Assembly (NCBI GenBank): GCA_016712345.1
Contig: JADJRH010000011.1
Coordinates: forward strand, 558,001-622,000
Direction: 5' to 3'
Length of the DNA stretch: 64,000 nt
Origin: Polyangiaceae bacterium
GTDB taxonomy: Bacteria > Myxococcota_A > Polyangia > Polyangiales > Polyangiaceae
A model generated the notes under the pieces. That model saw only the letters and a program-made list of their open reading frames with translations. It made no database searches and was not told where the DNA came from. This document shows, one piece after another, positions 1 to 7,723 of this stretch (position 1 is the stretch's first letter; each line of letters begins with the position of its first letter). The position numbers and the translations under genes are program-made.

Positions 1-2
1 CG

Positions 3-272
3 CACACCTGCGCTGTTAAAAAATCCGGTGATCTGTACTGCTGGGGCTCCAACGGTTTTGGTCAACTCGGACTTGGAACAACGACAACCGCCACTTCGCC
101 CCAGAAAGTACCAGGCACGTTACCTTACCTCGTTGCCGCGCCCGGTAACGAACATACATGTGCCATTCAAACTTCCGGCAAGCTCTATTGCTGGGGCGCT
201 TCGTACAGCGCTCAACTCGGCGTGGGTGTACCTTTCTTGAGTGCACCCACACCTATTCTCAACCCGCTCTAG
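3..272 (+). CDS. RCC1-repeat (beta-propeller) protein, C-terminal part
   Basis: Open reading frame entering from the left edge with no start inside the window; about 89 residues are visible. Two RCC1-type blade repeats can be read (H-T-C-A-V..G-D-L-Y-C-W-G-S-N-G-F-G-Q-L-G and H-T-C-A-I..G-K-L-Y-C-W-G-A), the usual signature of this beta-propeller family, which in myxobacteria is often found in large secreted or lipid-anchored proteins. The stop TAG at 270-272 lies inside the left terminal repeat of the 292-bp element, so insertion of that element may have set the present C-terminus. Family assignment is firm; the role of this member is unknown. Confidence 0.75.
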   Translation, partial: HTCAVKKSGDLYCWGSNGFGQLGLGTTTTATSPQKVPGTLPYLVAAPGNEHTCAIQTSGKLYCWGASYSAQLGVGVPFLSAPTPILNPL

Positions 273-559
273 AGCACCGAATACCTTGAATCGTGAATGA
301 GTTCAGCAACTTGTGAATATCGGAAATCTTCAACAATCGCGGGGTGCTCTAGCTTTCTTTACCCAGGGAGCGAGGGCTCGCGCCCTCGCTCCCCGCGCCG
401 AGCAAGTCGGCCGCGGGGCCCCTCACTCCGCGATCCGAACTGGGTGTCTGTCACGCGGTGGGAGCTTCGGGCCTGACGTTTCTGCCTCGCTTTTGCCTGT
501 TTGAGTACACAAGCAAACTATCCATTTGATTACGGAATCAACCTGATCGGTCCTCTAGA
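268..559 (+). mobile_element. 292-bp MITE-like element, copy 1
   Basis: Bounded by 13-bp terminal inverted repeats, TCTAGAGCACCGA at 268-280 and TCGGTCCTCTAGA at 547-559 (one mismatch). A second copy of exactly the same length lies at 61550-61841, differing at only about a dozen positions. It carries a perfect 12-bp-stem GC hairpin (366-393) and an internal copy of the right terminal word near 343-353. No transposase fits in it; the 63-codon frame inside is conserved only because the DNA is. Most consistent with a non-autonomous inverted-repeat transposon or mobile intergenic repeat. No clear target-site duplication was seen. Confidence 0.75.
366..393. repeat. Perfect hairpin inside element copy 1
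   Basis: GGGAGCGAGGGC, a TCGC loop, then GCCCTCGCTCCC: a 12-bp perfect stem. It is conserved in the second copy at 61648-61675. It could act as a bidirectional transcription stop for the genes the element follows, although no T-run is next to it. Confidence 0.7.
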
Positions 560-637
560 CCCAAAACTTCGCGGGCTCGAAACTACTCGACAGCCACTCT
601 GAATACCTGATATTCCAAAGAGCCTCTGGTAAAACGC

Positions 638-1132
638 ATGAGTACACAACGCAAACCAACACCGTTGCCCACCGCTCCCGCTCTCGTTCGCAGGCCCGCC
701 GGTTCCGCTGCAAAGGCGGCTCTGGCGGTGACTGCCGCGGTTGGATTGGGGGTCGGCGCCTGTGGCCCTGATCACAATCCACCCCAGGTTCCTCCCCAAA
801 TCGCTCCGCCGCCGCAGGTGATGATGCAAGAACCGCCTCCGCCCCAAGTGGCGCCGCCGCCCAACGATCCGCCGCAGGTTGCCGCGCCGCAATTGCCACC
901 ACCTCCACAGGTTCCACCACCGCCGCCGCCCCAGGTGGCGCCGCCGCCTCAAGTGCCGCCCCAGGTTTCGCTTCCTCCCCAGGTGAACGCGCCGCCGCCG
1001 CCGCCCTCTGAAACCGTCCAAACCGCAGCGCCACCGGCTGCAACCAGCCCACCGCCCCAGGTGGCCGGTACGGCCAAACCCAAGAGCAACCCGCCGCAAG
1101 TGCCTCCGCAAGCCCCTCCCAAAACGCCGTGA
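638..1132 (+). CDS. Pro-rich PPQV-repeat putative lipoprotein
   Basis: 164 residues. The N-terminus has a basic stretch, a hydrophobic segment (about residues 25-40) and a G-V-G-A-C lipobox, so export and lipid anchoring are likely. The rest is almost entirely proline-rich with about eleven P-P-Q-V units plus P-P-Q-I and P-P-Q-A variants at irregular spacing. No catalytic domain. The stop overlaps the start of the next gene, a JmjC/cupin-like oxygenase, in a GTGA junction at 1129-1132, which implies translational coupling and a shared function; a substrate-enzyme relation is inference. No convincing ribosome-binding site precedes the ATG. The opposite strand also has a long open frame caused by the low-complexity sequence. 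Confidence 0.6.
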   Translation: MSTQRKPTPLPTAPALVRRPAGSAAKAALAVTAAVGLGVGACGPDHNPPQVPPQIAPPPQVMMQEPPPPQVAPPPNDPPQVAAPQLPPPPQVPPPPPPQVAPPPQVPPQVSLPPQVNAPPPPPSETVQTAAPPAATSPPPQVAGTAKPKSNPPQVPPQAPPKTP

Positions 1133-2168
1133 TTCGCCGCTCGCGATCGGTGCGTCGTCGGGTTCCCCGGGTTCTACCCGTTACTCTGTCCAATGAATGG
1201 CGCGCCTGGGTTGTAGAAAACGCTGTCGGCGGTCTACCCGCTCCCCAATTGGTGGACACACTGGTAGAAGCCGGTATACCCAGGCGCCTCGCGGCGGCTG
1301 AAGTGTCCGCCGTTTTCCAATCGCCCATTTTCTCAGCGGCTCGCTCCCAGTTTCGCAAAGCGGAGCGGCTGTCCGGCGTTTTGCGCCTCTTGCGAGAGGC
1401 CGCATCTGCCGGGGCCTTTCATAAAGAAGTGGAGCGCCGCGAAACGATCACTCAAAGCGAGTTTCGCGATGTGTACATTGCCGGCTCGCGTCCGTTGGTT
1501 CTCACCCATCTCCTACCATCGTGGCCCGCGTTCCAAAAGTGGACCCCCGCCTACTTGGCTGAACATTTCGGCGACGTTGAGGTAGAGGTGATGGCAGGCC
1601 GCAATGCCGACCCAAAGTGCGATCGAAACCTCGATCTCCATCGACGAAAGCTGCCCTTTCGTGAGTTTATCCACTGGGTAGAAACGGCAACGTCGTCCAA
1701 CGACATGTATATGGTGTCCAACAACCGCGTTTTTGAACTGCCCGGTTTCGCTCCCCTCCTTGCCGATATTACCCCGCCTCCCCAGCTGTTTGATACGCCC
1801 GTGTTGCCCGGCCATGCCTCACTGTGGATGGGGGCAGCCGGGTCGGTAACGCCCCTCCATCATGACGTTTCAAACAACCTCGTCTGTCAGATTTTTGGTG
1901 AGAAAACTTTTTATCTTTTTTCTACCCTATCTACCCAATTGGTGCTCGGGGCCGACGGTTTTTCGCAGCCCGCCGCGCTTTAGAAGTCGTCCAAGAAAAT
2001 GCCGCTGATGTACCCATTCTCACGGTACACCTCAAAGCGGGTGACGCCCTGTTTCTACCCGCCGGCATTTGGCATGAGGTCGAGGCGCTTTCCCCGAGCA
2101 TTCACGTGTCGCTCCTCTCCTTCAAAAATAGAACCGACGTGGACTGGTATCGGCCCGGCGAGCTTTAA
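1129..2168 (+). pseudogene. JmjC/cupin-like Fe(II)-2OG oxygenase (Cupin_8), frameshifted
   Basis: GTG start overlapping the stop of the PPQV lipoprotein gene. The first frame runs to 1983 and carries an N-terminal helical region (L-S-N-E-W-R-A-W), a substrate-side region, and the first iron motif T-P-L-H-H-D (His244, Asp246) followed by G-E-K-T-F-Y-L-F. The C-terminal part (G-D-A-L-F-L-P-A-G-I-W-H-E-V) with the third iron ligand, His encoded at 2073-2075, is in the -1 frame and ends at 2168. One lost base upstream of 1980, near T-rich runs, explains this. Members of the family hydroxylate protein or peptide side chains. As sequenced no complete enzyme is made unless ribosomes shift frame. Confidence 0.75.
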
Positions 2169-2252
2169 TTGGGTCACCCTTCGCCCTGCAAAACGAGTTG
2201 ACGAGACGCGTTTCACGTGTCACCTCCTCGGCCCCAACGAAGGCTCGTAGCC

Positions 2253-3017
2253 ATGAAAAGTGATGAACTTGACGAAAAAATGCGCGCCGGGGAGATTTTC
2301 CACAACCTCCGAGCGCTGAACGGAACCTTTATTGTTGTCCGGGTGGACGGTAGATCCTTTTCTCGTCTCACCGGTCGAATTTGTGAAAAGCCGTTTGACC
2401 ACGGCTTTCACCACAAAATGACCGAAGCTGCCAAAGCGGTTCTGACCACGTTAGACGGTGTGTACGCTCACACTCAGAGCGACGAAATTTCGGTGCTGCT
2501 TGCGCAAAACGCCAGCCACTTTGACAGGGGAGTAGAAAAGCTCGTCTCCATTGCCGCAAGCGCCGCAACGGCAAGCCTTTCTCTCGCTTTGGGCGAACCC
2601 GTGGAGTTTGACGCTCGACTCTGGCTCGGCGCGCGCAAAGGTGACGTGGTTGACTACTTTCGGTGGCGCCAGTCCGATGCCACGCGTTCTGCCATCAACA
2701 ACTGGGTATATTGGCTCCTCCGCAAAGAAGGGAAGAGCGTTAAAGACGCCACCCAGACCATGGTAGGATTGTCCACCGCTGCCAAAAACGAAATGCTCTT
2801 CAAACGGGGAATCAACTTTAATGAAGTGCCCGCTTGGCAGCGTCGCGGGGCCGGCATTTATTGGGAAACCATTACCAAGATAGGTAAAAATCCAAAAACT
2901 GGACAAGAGGTTCCCACCCAGCGCCGCAGGCTCAAAGTGGACAGCGACCTACCCATGAAAGAAGCGTACGGCAAGTTCGTGAGGCAGTTTCTCAAAGAAG
3001 AGGCTGAAAGCGGCTGA
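2253..3017 (+). CDS. Thg1-like protein (3'-5' RNA polymerase family)
   Basis: 254 residues from the ATG at 2253, chosen because M-K-S-D-E-L-D-E-K-M matches the start of bacterial Thg1-like proteins; a GTG at 2217 is in frame but poorly placed. Shows the family carboxylate motifs V-D-G-R-S-F (Asp32) and H-T-Q-S-D-E-I-S (Asp78, Glu79), which bind the two catalytic metals. Members add nucleotides in the 3'-5' direction; bacterial ones are linked to repair of tRNA 5' ends rather than to tRNA-His G-1 addition. It stands alone on its strand, 85 bp after the JmjC gene. Family is clear; the physiological RNA substrate is not. Confidence 0.85.
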   Translation: MKSDELDEKMRAGEIFHNLRALNGTFIVVRVDGRSFSRLTGRICEKPFDHGFHHKMTEAAKAVLTTLDGVYAHTQSDEISVLLAQNASHFDRGVEKLVSIAASAATASLSLALGEPVEFDARLWLGARKGDVVDYFRWRQSDATRSAINNWVYWLLRKEGKSVKDATQTMVGLSTAAKNEMLFKRGINFNEVPAWQRRGAGIYWETITKIGKNPKTGQEVPTQRRRLKVDSDLPMKEAYGKFVRQFLKEEAESG

Positions 3018-3059
3018 GCGCGATCGGGGCCCTCCACATGGGTAACCGGCTAGCGCGAA

Positions 3060-3180
3060 AAGAAGCGACAAATAAGTGGCAAGACTGAAACGTCACGCCA
3101 CCTGACACGCCCAATCAACACCGAGGCACGGAGGCCAACGGGGCTTGTCTATTTAGTTTGCAATACTCCAAAAGAGGAGC
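3060..3180. repeat. Degenerate CACGGAG-type intergenic repeat, copy 1
   Basis: Between the convergent Thg1-like and lipoprotein genes. Contains CCTGACACG, AATCAACACCGAGGCACG and a TTTGCAATAC stretch matching the better preserved copies near 27147 and 39972. Its right end runs into the 3' end of the lipoprotein gene (stop at 3153), so the last residues of that protein may derive from the repeat. Confidence 0.5.
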
Positions 3181-3854
3181 CAGCATAAAAATAGGTCTCT
3201 TCGACGCACGTCGAATTGCACGTAATTGGTGCCGAGTCGGGACTCGGCGACGCTTTTCGCACCGCCTGGGGAGTTGCCGAGCTTATTTGAAACAGCAAGC
3301 GATCCCGGCAATTCAACCACCAATTTGTTCGCCGCCCCAATCAACCGAACTGTCAAACCGTCCACGAGTGGCCTCGTATCAGGCCCCTGAAAGTTAGGTT
3401 CTTCACCCGTATCGGCCTTTGCCGCCGCGTCCAACACTTCCTGCGACGCCTGCGCTTCCACCCTGTAATACCCCGCCGGGATGGTCGGCTGCACCCCATT
3501 ATTCCCGGTGGGGAGATCCAAATACACAAAGCCCACGGTAACCCCCTTGAGCAAAGCCTCGTTGGGTAGATCGTGGTACTCCTTGGCCACGGCCTCCACG
3601 ATAGTAGAACGGTTGCTCGATGCGTACACAATCGTCGACGCGTCAATCTCCACGCCCATTTTTTCGGCCTCGGCAGCCAAGTCTGTCTCGGCGATCGCCC
3701 GAACATCCGCAAGCCCCTCCGGCAGCGTTTTTTCAGGCGTTTCCTCATCGCAGTTGATGGTTGTTTTGGGAATGTCTTCCAAGTCAAGCCCCTTGCAACC
3801 TGAACAGAGAAGCGATGCGATCAAAAGTGCGCGACAAGCGGATACCAGTTTCAT
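3153..3854 (-). CDS. Putative lipoprotein of unknown function
   Basis: 233 residues using the ATG at 3854, which has a good upstream GGAGC and begins a classical lipoprotein signal (M-K-L-V-S-A-C-R-A-L-L-I-A-S-L-L-C-S-G-C). Longer upstream frame is discarded. The mature part is acidic, with a region G-Y-Y-R-V-E-A-Q that resembles a small beta-sandwich, but I recognise no family. The C-terminal W-L-L-F-W-S-I-A-N is odd for such a protein and overlaps repeat-like sequence, suggesting a replaced end. Divergent from the sigma-factor gene at 4151, with a promoter-bearing gap of about 300 bp. Confidence 0.6.
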   Translation of the reverse strand: MKLVSACRALLIASLLCSGCKGLDLEDIPKTTINCDEETPEKTLPEGLADVRAIAETDLAAEAEKMGVEIDASTIVYASSNRSTIVEAVAKEYHDLPNEALLKGVTVGFVYLDLPTGNNGVQPTIPAGYYRVEAQASQEVLDAAAKADTGEEPNFQGPDTRPLVDGLTVRLIGAANKLVVELPGSLAVSNKLGNSPGGAKSVAESRLGTNYVQFDVRRRDLFLCWLLFWSIAN

Positions 3855-4150
3855 TGTTTTGCTCCTTAGTGTACACAACCGCCCTGACGGAACGTCTTCG
3901 CCCGCACTTCGAGGTTTGAGTCCAACCCACAAGTGAGATCGGCCCAAACGCCCAACAGGCGAAACGTCCCCAATTCCAGGGAATAAACAACGGTCGCCAA
4001 GCCTCCCAGACCTGATCTGTGCGGAGCGACCGTTCTTGTAAGGGTGTACGAAGCCGCGCCCGCCCCCTGGACAACATTTCAAAAAAATGCTGGCGCCCGC
4101 CCGGTGTATTCTTTTGGTTGCAATTCCAGCAGGCCCTCGGATAAGGATGT

Positions 4151-4732
4151 TTGATCAGCCCTCAACGTGACCATTACCTACGCCTCTCGCGGGTAGTGCA
4201 AAAAGCGGTGCAAAACACCGTTGCACGGGGCCGTTCCACCGCCGACATCGAAGACCTGGTGTCCGAGGTCTGGCTCCACCTGATTGAGCGCCGCGTGCTC
4301 GACAAAGCGGATCCGTCGCGCGGCACGGTCGAGTCTTTGGTGTACGTCGCCGCCCGCAACTATACTCTGTCCCTGCTTCGCAAACGTCGCCTTCTACCCA
4401 CCAAGCTGGTATCGGTCGACGACCAGGCTGAAGTTCTACACGTTCCGGGTGAAGGGGCCGACCCGGTAGAACTGCGCCTGGCTCACCGCGATCTGACTCG
4501 CGTGTTAGAACAATTCAACGACGACGATCGAGAGTTGCTCGCGCTGTCTTTGTTGCACGATCTGACAGCCGCGGAAATCGTAGAAGTGCGCGGCGAAACA
4601 GTCACAGAAAAGGCCATTGAAGCCATGCGAAAGCGCCTTCAACGCGTCAAAGAAGACCTCGGCGCCGCGTTGGAAGAATTGGTGTCCACCCCATCCCCCG
4701 CTGCGCGTATGAGCCGCAAGGGTGCCCCATGA
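4151..4732 (+). CDS. Sigma-70 family (ECF-like) RNA polymerase sigma factor
   Basis: 193 residues. Region 2 is seen at D-I-E-D-L-V-S-E-V-W-L-H-L (about residues 35-47) and a region-4-like helical segment at L-L-A-L-S-L-L-H-D-L-T-A-A-E-I-V. The start is a TTG at 4151 behind AAGGA at 4143-4147; spacing is short, so the true start could lie slightly downstream. The last bases overlap the next gene in ATGA (4729-4732), so it is translated together with the membrane CHAT protein. This sigma/CHAT coupling implies that the downstream protein controls the sigma factor's release or activity; that is inference. No extra C-terminal domain. Confidence 0.85.
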   Translation: MISPQRDHYLRLSRVVQKAVQNTVARGRSTADIEDLVSEVWLHLIERRVLDKADPSRGTVESLVYVAARNYTLSLLRKRRLLPTKLVSVDDQAEVLHVPGEGADPVELRLAHRDLTRVLEQFNDDDRELLALSLLHDLTAAEIVEVRGETVTEKAIEAMRKRLQRVKEDLGAALEELVSTPSPAARMSRKGAP

Positions 4733-7596
4733 CCAACCGTGAAGCCTTGGTAAAGTCGCTCGCAGAATCGCTGCGACGCGCCCCGGATGCCGAGCAGTGG
4801 GACGCCCTCGCTCGGGGCGAACTTACTCCTGAAGAAGTAGAAAAACTTACCGCCGAACCGGCAGGTGACCCGGCGCGTGAGCAAGCCTTGGTTGAACAAG
4901 CCATGCGCGCGCACCAAACTCCGCCCAAACCGGCCCGTTCGAACCTTGGCAAAGTGGTTCGCTTTGCGTACTCCATGGCGGCGGTTCTCTGCGTGGCGTT
5001 GATCACGCTGTTTGTTATCGGTCGTCGCCCAACTCCTGACACTCCACCCGTGTGTACACTTGTTGGAAAAGGAGATGCGCTCGTTCTCTCTCCCGACGCC
5101 GGAGCCGTTTCAGACAACCTGGTGGTTTCTCCAGGAACCCGTGTGCGCATCCAGATGTCGCCGAATGCACCCATTGAAAAAGACTTGATCGCAAGGCTTT
5201 ATGTGGTGTCAGGTACCCAGGCTATTGCGCTACCCAGTTCCCCGTCGCCTGGCAAAACCATTCAGATCGAAGCGCTGCGTGAAGACCTTTTTCCAAATGT
5301 ACCCGCGGGCACGTATGACCTTGTGATCCTCGTTGCTTTCGTTGGTACAGAAGTGGATGAACAGGCGCTTTCCACCATGGCGCGTGACCCGTCAAAACCG
5401 GTCAGCGGCTGGCGTGACACGCGGCGAAAGCTGATATTGAAAGCGGCGACAACAGGCCAGTTTGTTCCTTCAGATGAAACACTCGAAAAGGCAAAGGAGC
5501 TGCGTACTCAAGGCAAGATGGATGAAGCGCTGGCGGTTCTTGAATCTACCCAATCCACCCTCGCATCCACCCGACTTAAAGCCCGCCTCCTCATGGATCT
5601 TGGAAAACTGGATGAATCCGCGCCCACCTTTTCACGCGCAATTCAAGACGGATCTACCCAAGGTGACGTTGCCGGTACCGGCAAAGACATTCTCGCCCTT
5701 GTGTACCTCAAGTTAGAATTGCAACGCGACGCCGCCGGGGCCGCCGCCCTCATGGAGCATTACAAAAAAACGCTCGTTGCTTGGCGTGAAGGCGCTGCGG
5801 ACATCCGGTATAACCAAGGGAAGATCGCCCGCGCCCAGGGGGATCTTCGCGCTGCTTTGGCCCATTTATTTGAGGCCGAGAGCGAGGCCCGTGTTGCTCA
5901 AAAAAACAACGTACGTGATGCCGCGCGTGAAGTGTTGGCCGACATTTATTCTACCCTCGGTCGGCACGCGGAAGCGCTTTCGATTGAAGAAAAAATCGAT
6001 CTACCCACCGATGGATGTGAGGGCGCCCGTGTGCGAAACAACGCGGCCTGGATCAAGCTCCGCGCCATTCGCGCCGGCGCGGGTGGCGATGCTCCTGAAA
6101 CGGTGCTGCTGCTTCAAGATGCGCTGCGCCTGGCCCGAACGTATTGCCCTTATGCCGTTGGGAAGATTTTAACCAACCTTGCCATTGCCCTTGCCGAAGA
6201 CGGCGATCCCAACGCGGCGCGAGCAGTCGCGGCCGAAGCCTCGCTGGTAGAAGCTCCTTCCGATCCTGAAGATGCGGTTTGGTGGGATCAAGTTTCAGGT
6301 GAAACCGACTTGGCAGCCAATCAACCCGAGTTGGCGCGCGTGGCTTTTAAACACATGCGCACCCTGGGTGCGGTTCACCGCCTTCCAGAAGCCACGTTTG
6401 AAGGAGCGCTCGGCGAAGCAGTCGCATCCAATGCGTTGGGGAGGGTAGGGGAGGCTGAAAAAGCCTTTCGAGAAGCCGAAGAAACGCTGGATGATTGGTC
6501 CAACAACTCCCCCCTCGGTGAAGGACGCGGAACGTTTCTCATGGAACACGCCCGCGGAGTTCGATTGTACACATCGTTTCTCCTTGAGCATGGAAGGGTT
6601 CGTGAGGCATTGAGCGTTGTTGGACGTTCAACACATCGCTATTTTTCGCTTGTGAATGAGCCTTATTTCCACAAGCTGCCTCATTCGTCGACCACGCCGA
6701 CACCCTTCCAATTATCGGTACCCGCGCTCCTCTCCAATGGGAAGGTTGCTATGGCCGCGCTGCACCTTCCGAGCGGCCCAACGGTTCTTGTGGCTAACGA
6801 AAAAAAAGCCATCTCCACCGTACTTTCAGATCTAACCCCAACGGCGCTCGGCAACGAACCGTCCGTTGTTGAAATGCTCTCCTCCGCCACTCAACTAAAC
6901 GTGTCGGCCGGCGGAGCGTTTCGGCACGTGGATGTGCACGCCTTACCGTTTCAAGGCAAGCCTCTTGTGGCTCACCTACCCGTTGCGTATTCGCTCCATC
7001 TACCCACTCTGGAAACGCAGCCGTCCCCCACTCCTGAAGCTTTGCTCGTGACCGATCCGGCCGAAGATTTGCCCGCTGTGCGCGCCACCACGGCCGCGGT
7101 GTCCGAAGCGCTTGGCAAACAGGGATTCACCGTTCGGCACCTCTCCGGGCAAGATGCCACCCGGGCCGACTTTGAGAAAATGATCGCTCGGCCCCAGGTT
7201 GAGTTTTTATACTACGCCGGCCACGCGTCGTTCGCCGGGTTGGACGGGCTCGATGCCGCGCTAAACCTTGCCGATGGGCCTTTTTCGGTGCGAGATGTTC
7301 TCCAATTGCCCCATGTACCTACCCATGCCGTTTTGCTCGCCTGCTCATCGGCTCAAACCGATGCGACGGTGGACAGCTTCGGGTTGGCCCACGCGCTCTT
7401 GATCAAAGGTACACAAGCGGTGGTTGCCGCACGGACAGAATTGGACGTGGCGGTTGTGGAGCGACTCGGCGCTTCTTTGGCGAGCGATTTGGGTACTCCT
7501 CCCCAGTTACCCCTCCTGCTCTCCCGCGTTCAAGCAACCCTTGCGGTAGACGCAAAACCGGTGAACTGGCAAATCCTTCGGGCGCTCACCCGCTAA
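4729..7596 (+). CDS. Membrane-anchored TPR-CHAT caspase-like protease, candidate anti-sigma partner
   Basis: 955 residues. Residues 1-60 are helical and resemble the sigma-binding end of anti-sigma factors (L-A-R-G-E-L-T-P-E-E-V-E-K-L); a single transmembrane helix lies at about 79-98; then a beta-rich region, TPR-like helical repeats (about 240-560), and a C-terminal CHAT domain. The CHAT dyad is visible: His832 in Y-Y-A-G-H-A-S and Cys872 in L-L-A-C-S-S-A-Q-T, so the protease looks active. Overlaps the sigma gene by 4 bp. One reading is a membrane sensor that releases a sigma factor by proteolysis. With one helix, the anti-sigma-like part and the CHAT part would lie on opposite sides of the membrane. 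Confidence 0.85.
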   Translation: MTNREALVKSLAESLRRAPDAEQWDALARGELTPEEVEKLTAEPAGDPAREQALVEQAMRAHQTPPKPARSNLGKVVRFAYSMAAVLCVALITLFVIGRRPTPDTPPVCTLVGKGDALVLSPDAGAVSDNLVVSPGTRVRIQMSPNAPIEKDLIARLYVVSGTQAIALPSSPSPGKTIQIEALREDLFPNVPAGTYDLVILVAFVGTEVDEQALSTMARDPSKPVSGWRDTRRKLILKAATTGQFVPSDETLEKAKELRTQGKMDEALAVLESTQSTLASTRLKARLLMDLGKLDESAPTFSRAIQDGSTQGDVAGTGKDILALVYLKLELQRDAAGAAALMEHYKKTLVAWREGAADIRYNQGKIARAQGDLRAALAHLFEAESEARVAQKNNVRDAAREVLADIYSTLGRHAEALSIEEKIDLPTDGCEGARVRNNAAWIKLRAIRAGAGGDAPETVLLLQDALRLARTYCPYAVGKILTNLAIALAEDGDPNAARAVAAEASLVEAPSDPEDAVWWDQVSGETDLAANQPELARVAFKHMRTLGAVHRLPEATFEGALGEAVASNALGRVGEAEKAFREAEETLDDWSNNSPLGEGRGTFLMEHARGVRLYTSFLLEHGRVREALSVVGRSTHRYFSLVNEPYFHKLPHSSTTPTPFQLSVPALLSNGKVAMAALHLPSGPTVLVANEKKAISTVLSDLTPTALGNEPSVVEMLSSATQLNVSAGGAFRHVDVHALPFQGKPLVAHLPVAYSLHLPTLETQPSPTPEALLVTDPAEDLPAVRATTAAVSEALGKQGFTVRHLSGQDATRADFEKMIARPQVEFLYYAGHASFAGLDGLDAALNLADGPFSVRDVLQLPHVPTHAVLLACSSAQTDATVDSFGLAHALLIKGTQAVVAARTELDVAVVERLGASLASDLGTPPQLPLLLSRVQATLAVDAKPVNWQILRALTR

Positions 7597-7723
7597 ACAT
7601 TTTTTTTCGTCCGATGTCCAGCTCCCAGGGGGGTGCGCGTATCTACCCAAAGAACCAACCAGAGTCGATTCGATGGCACCGATGAGGGTCGGCGGCCGCG
7701 AAATTGACATCCAGAGGGCAACT

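Noticed and set aside
313..504. 63-residue frame conserved in both 292-bp elements
   Set aside because: Conservation follows from copying of the DNA; no start signal or domain.
555..1358. Long minus-strand open frames opposite the PPQV lipoprotein
   Set aside because: They arise from the Pro-rich low-complexity coding on the other strand; they lack a signal, domain or ribosome-binding site and would overlap two plausible genes.
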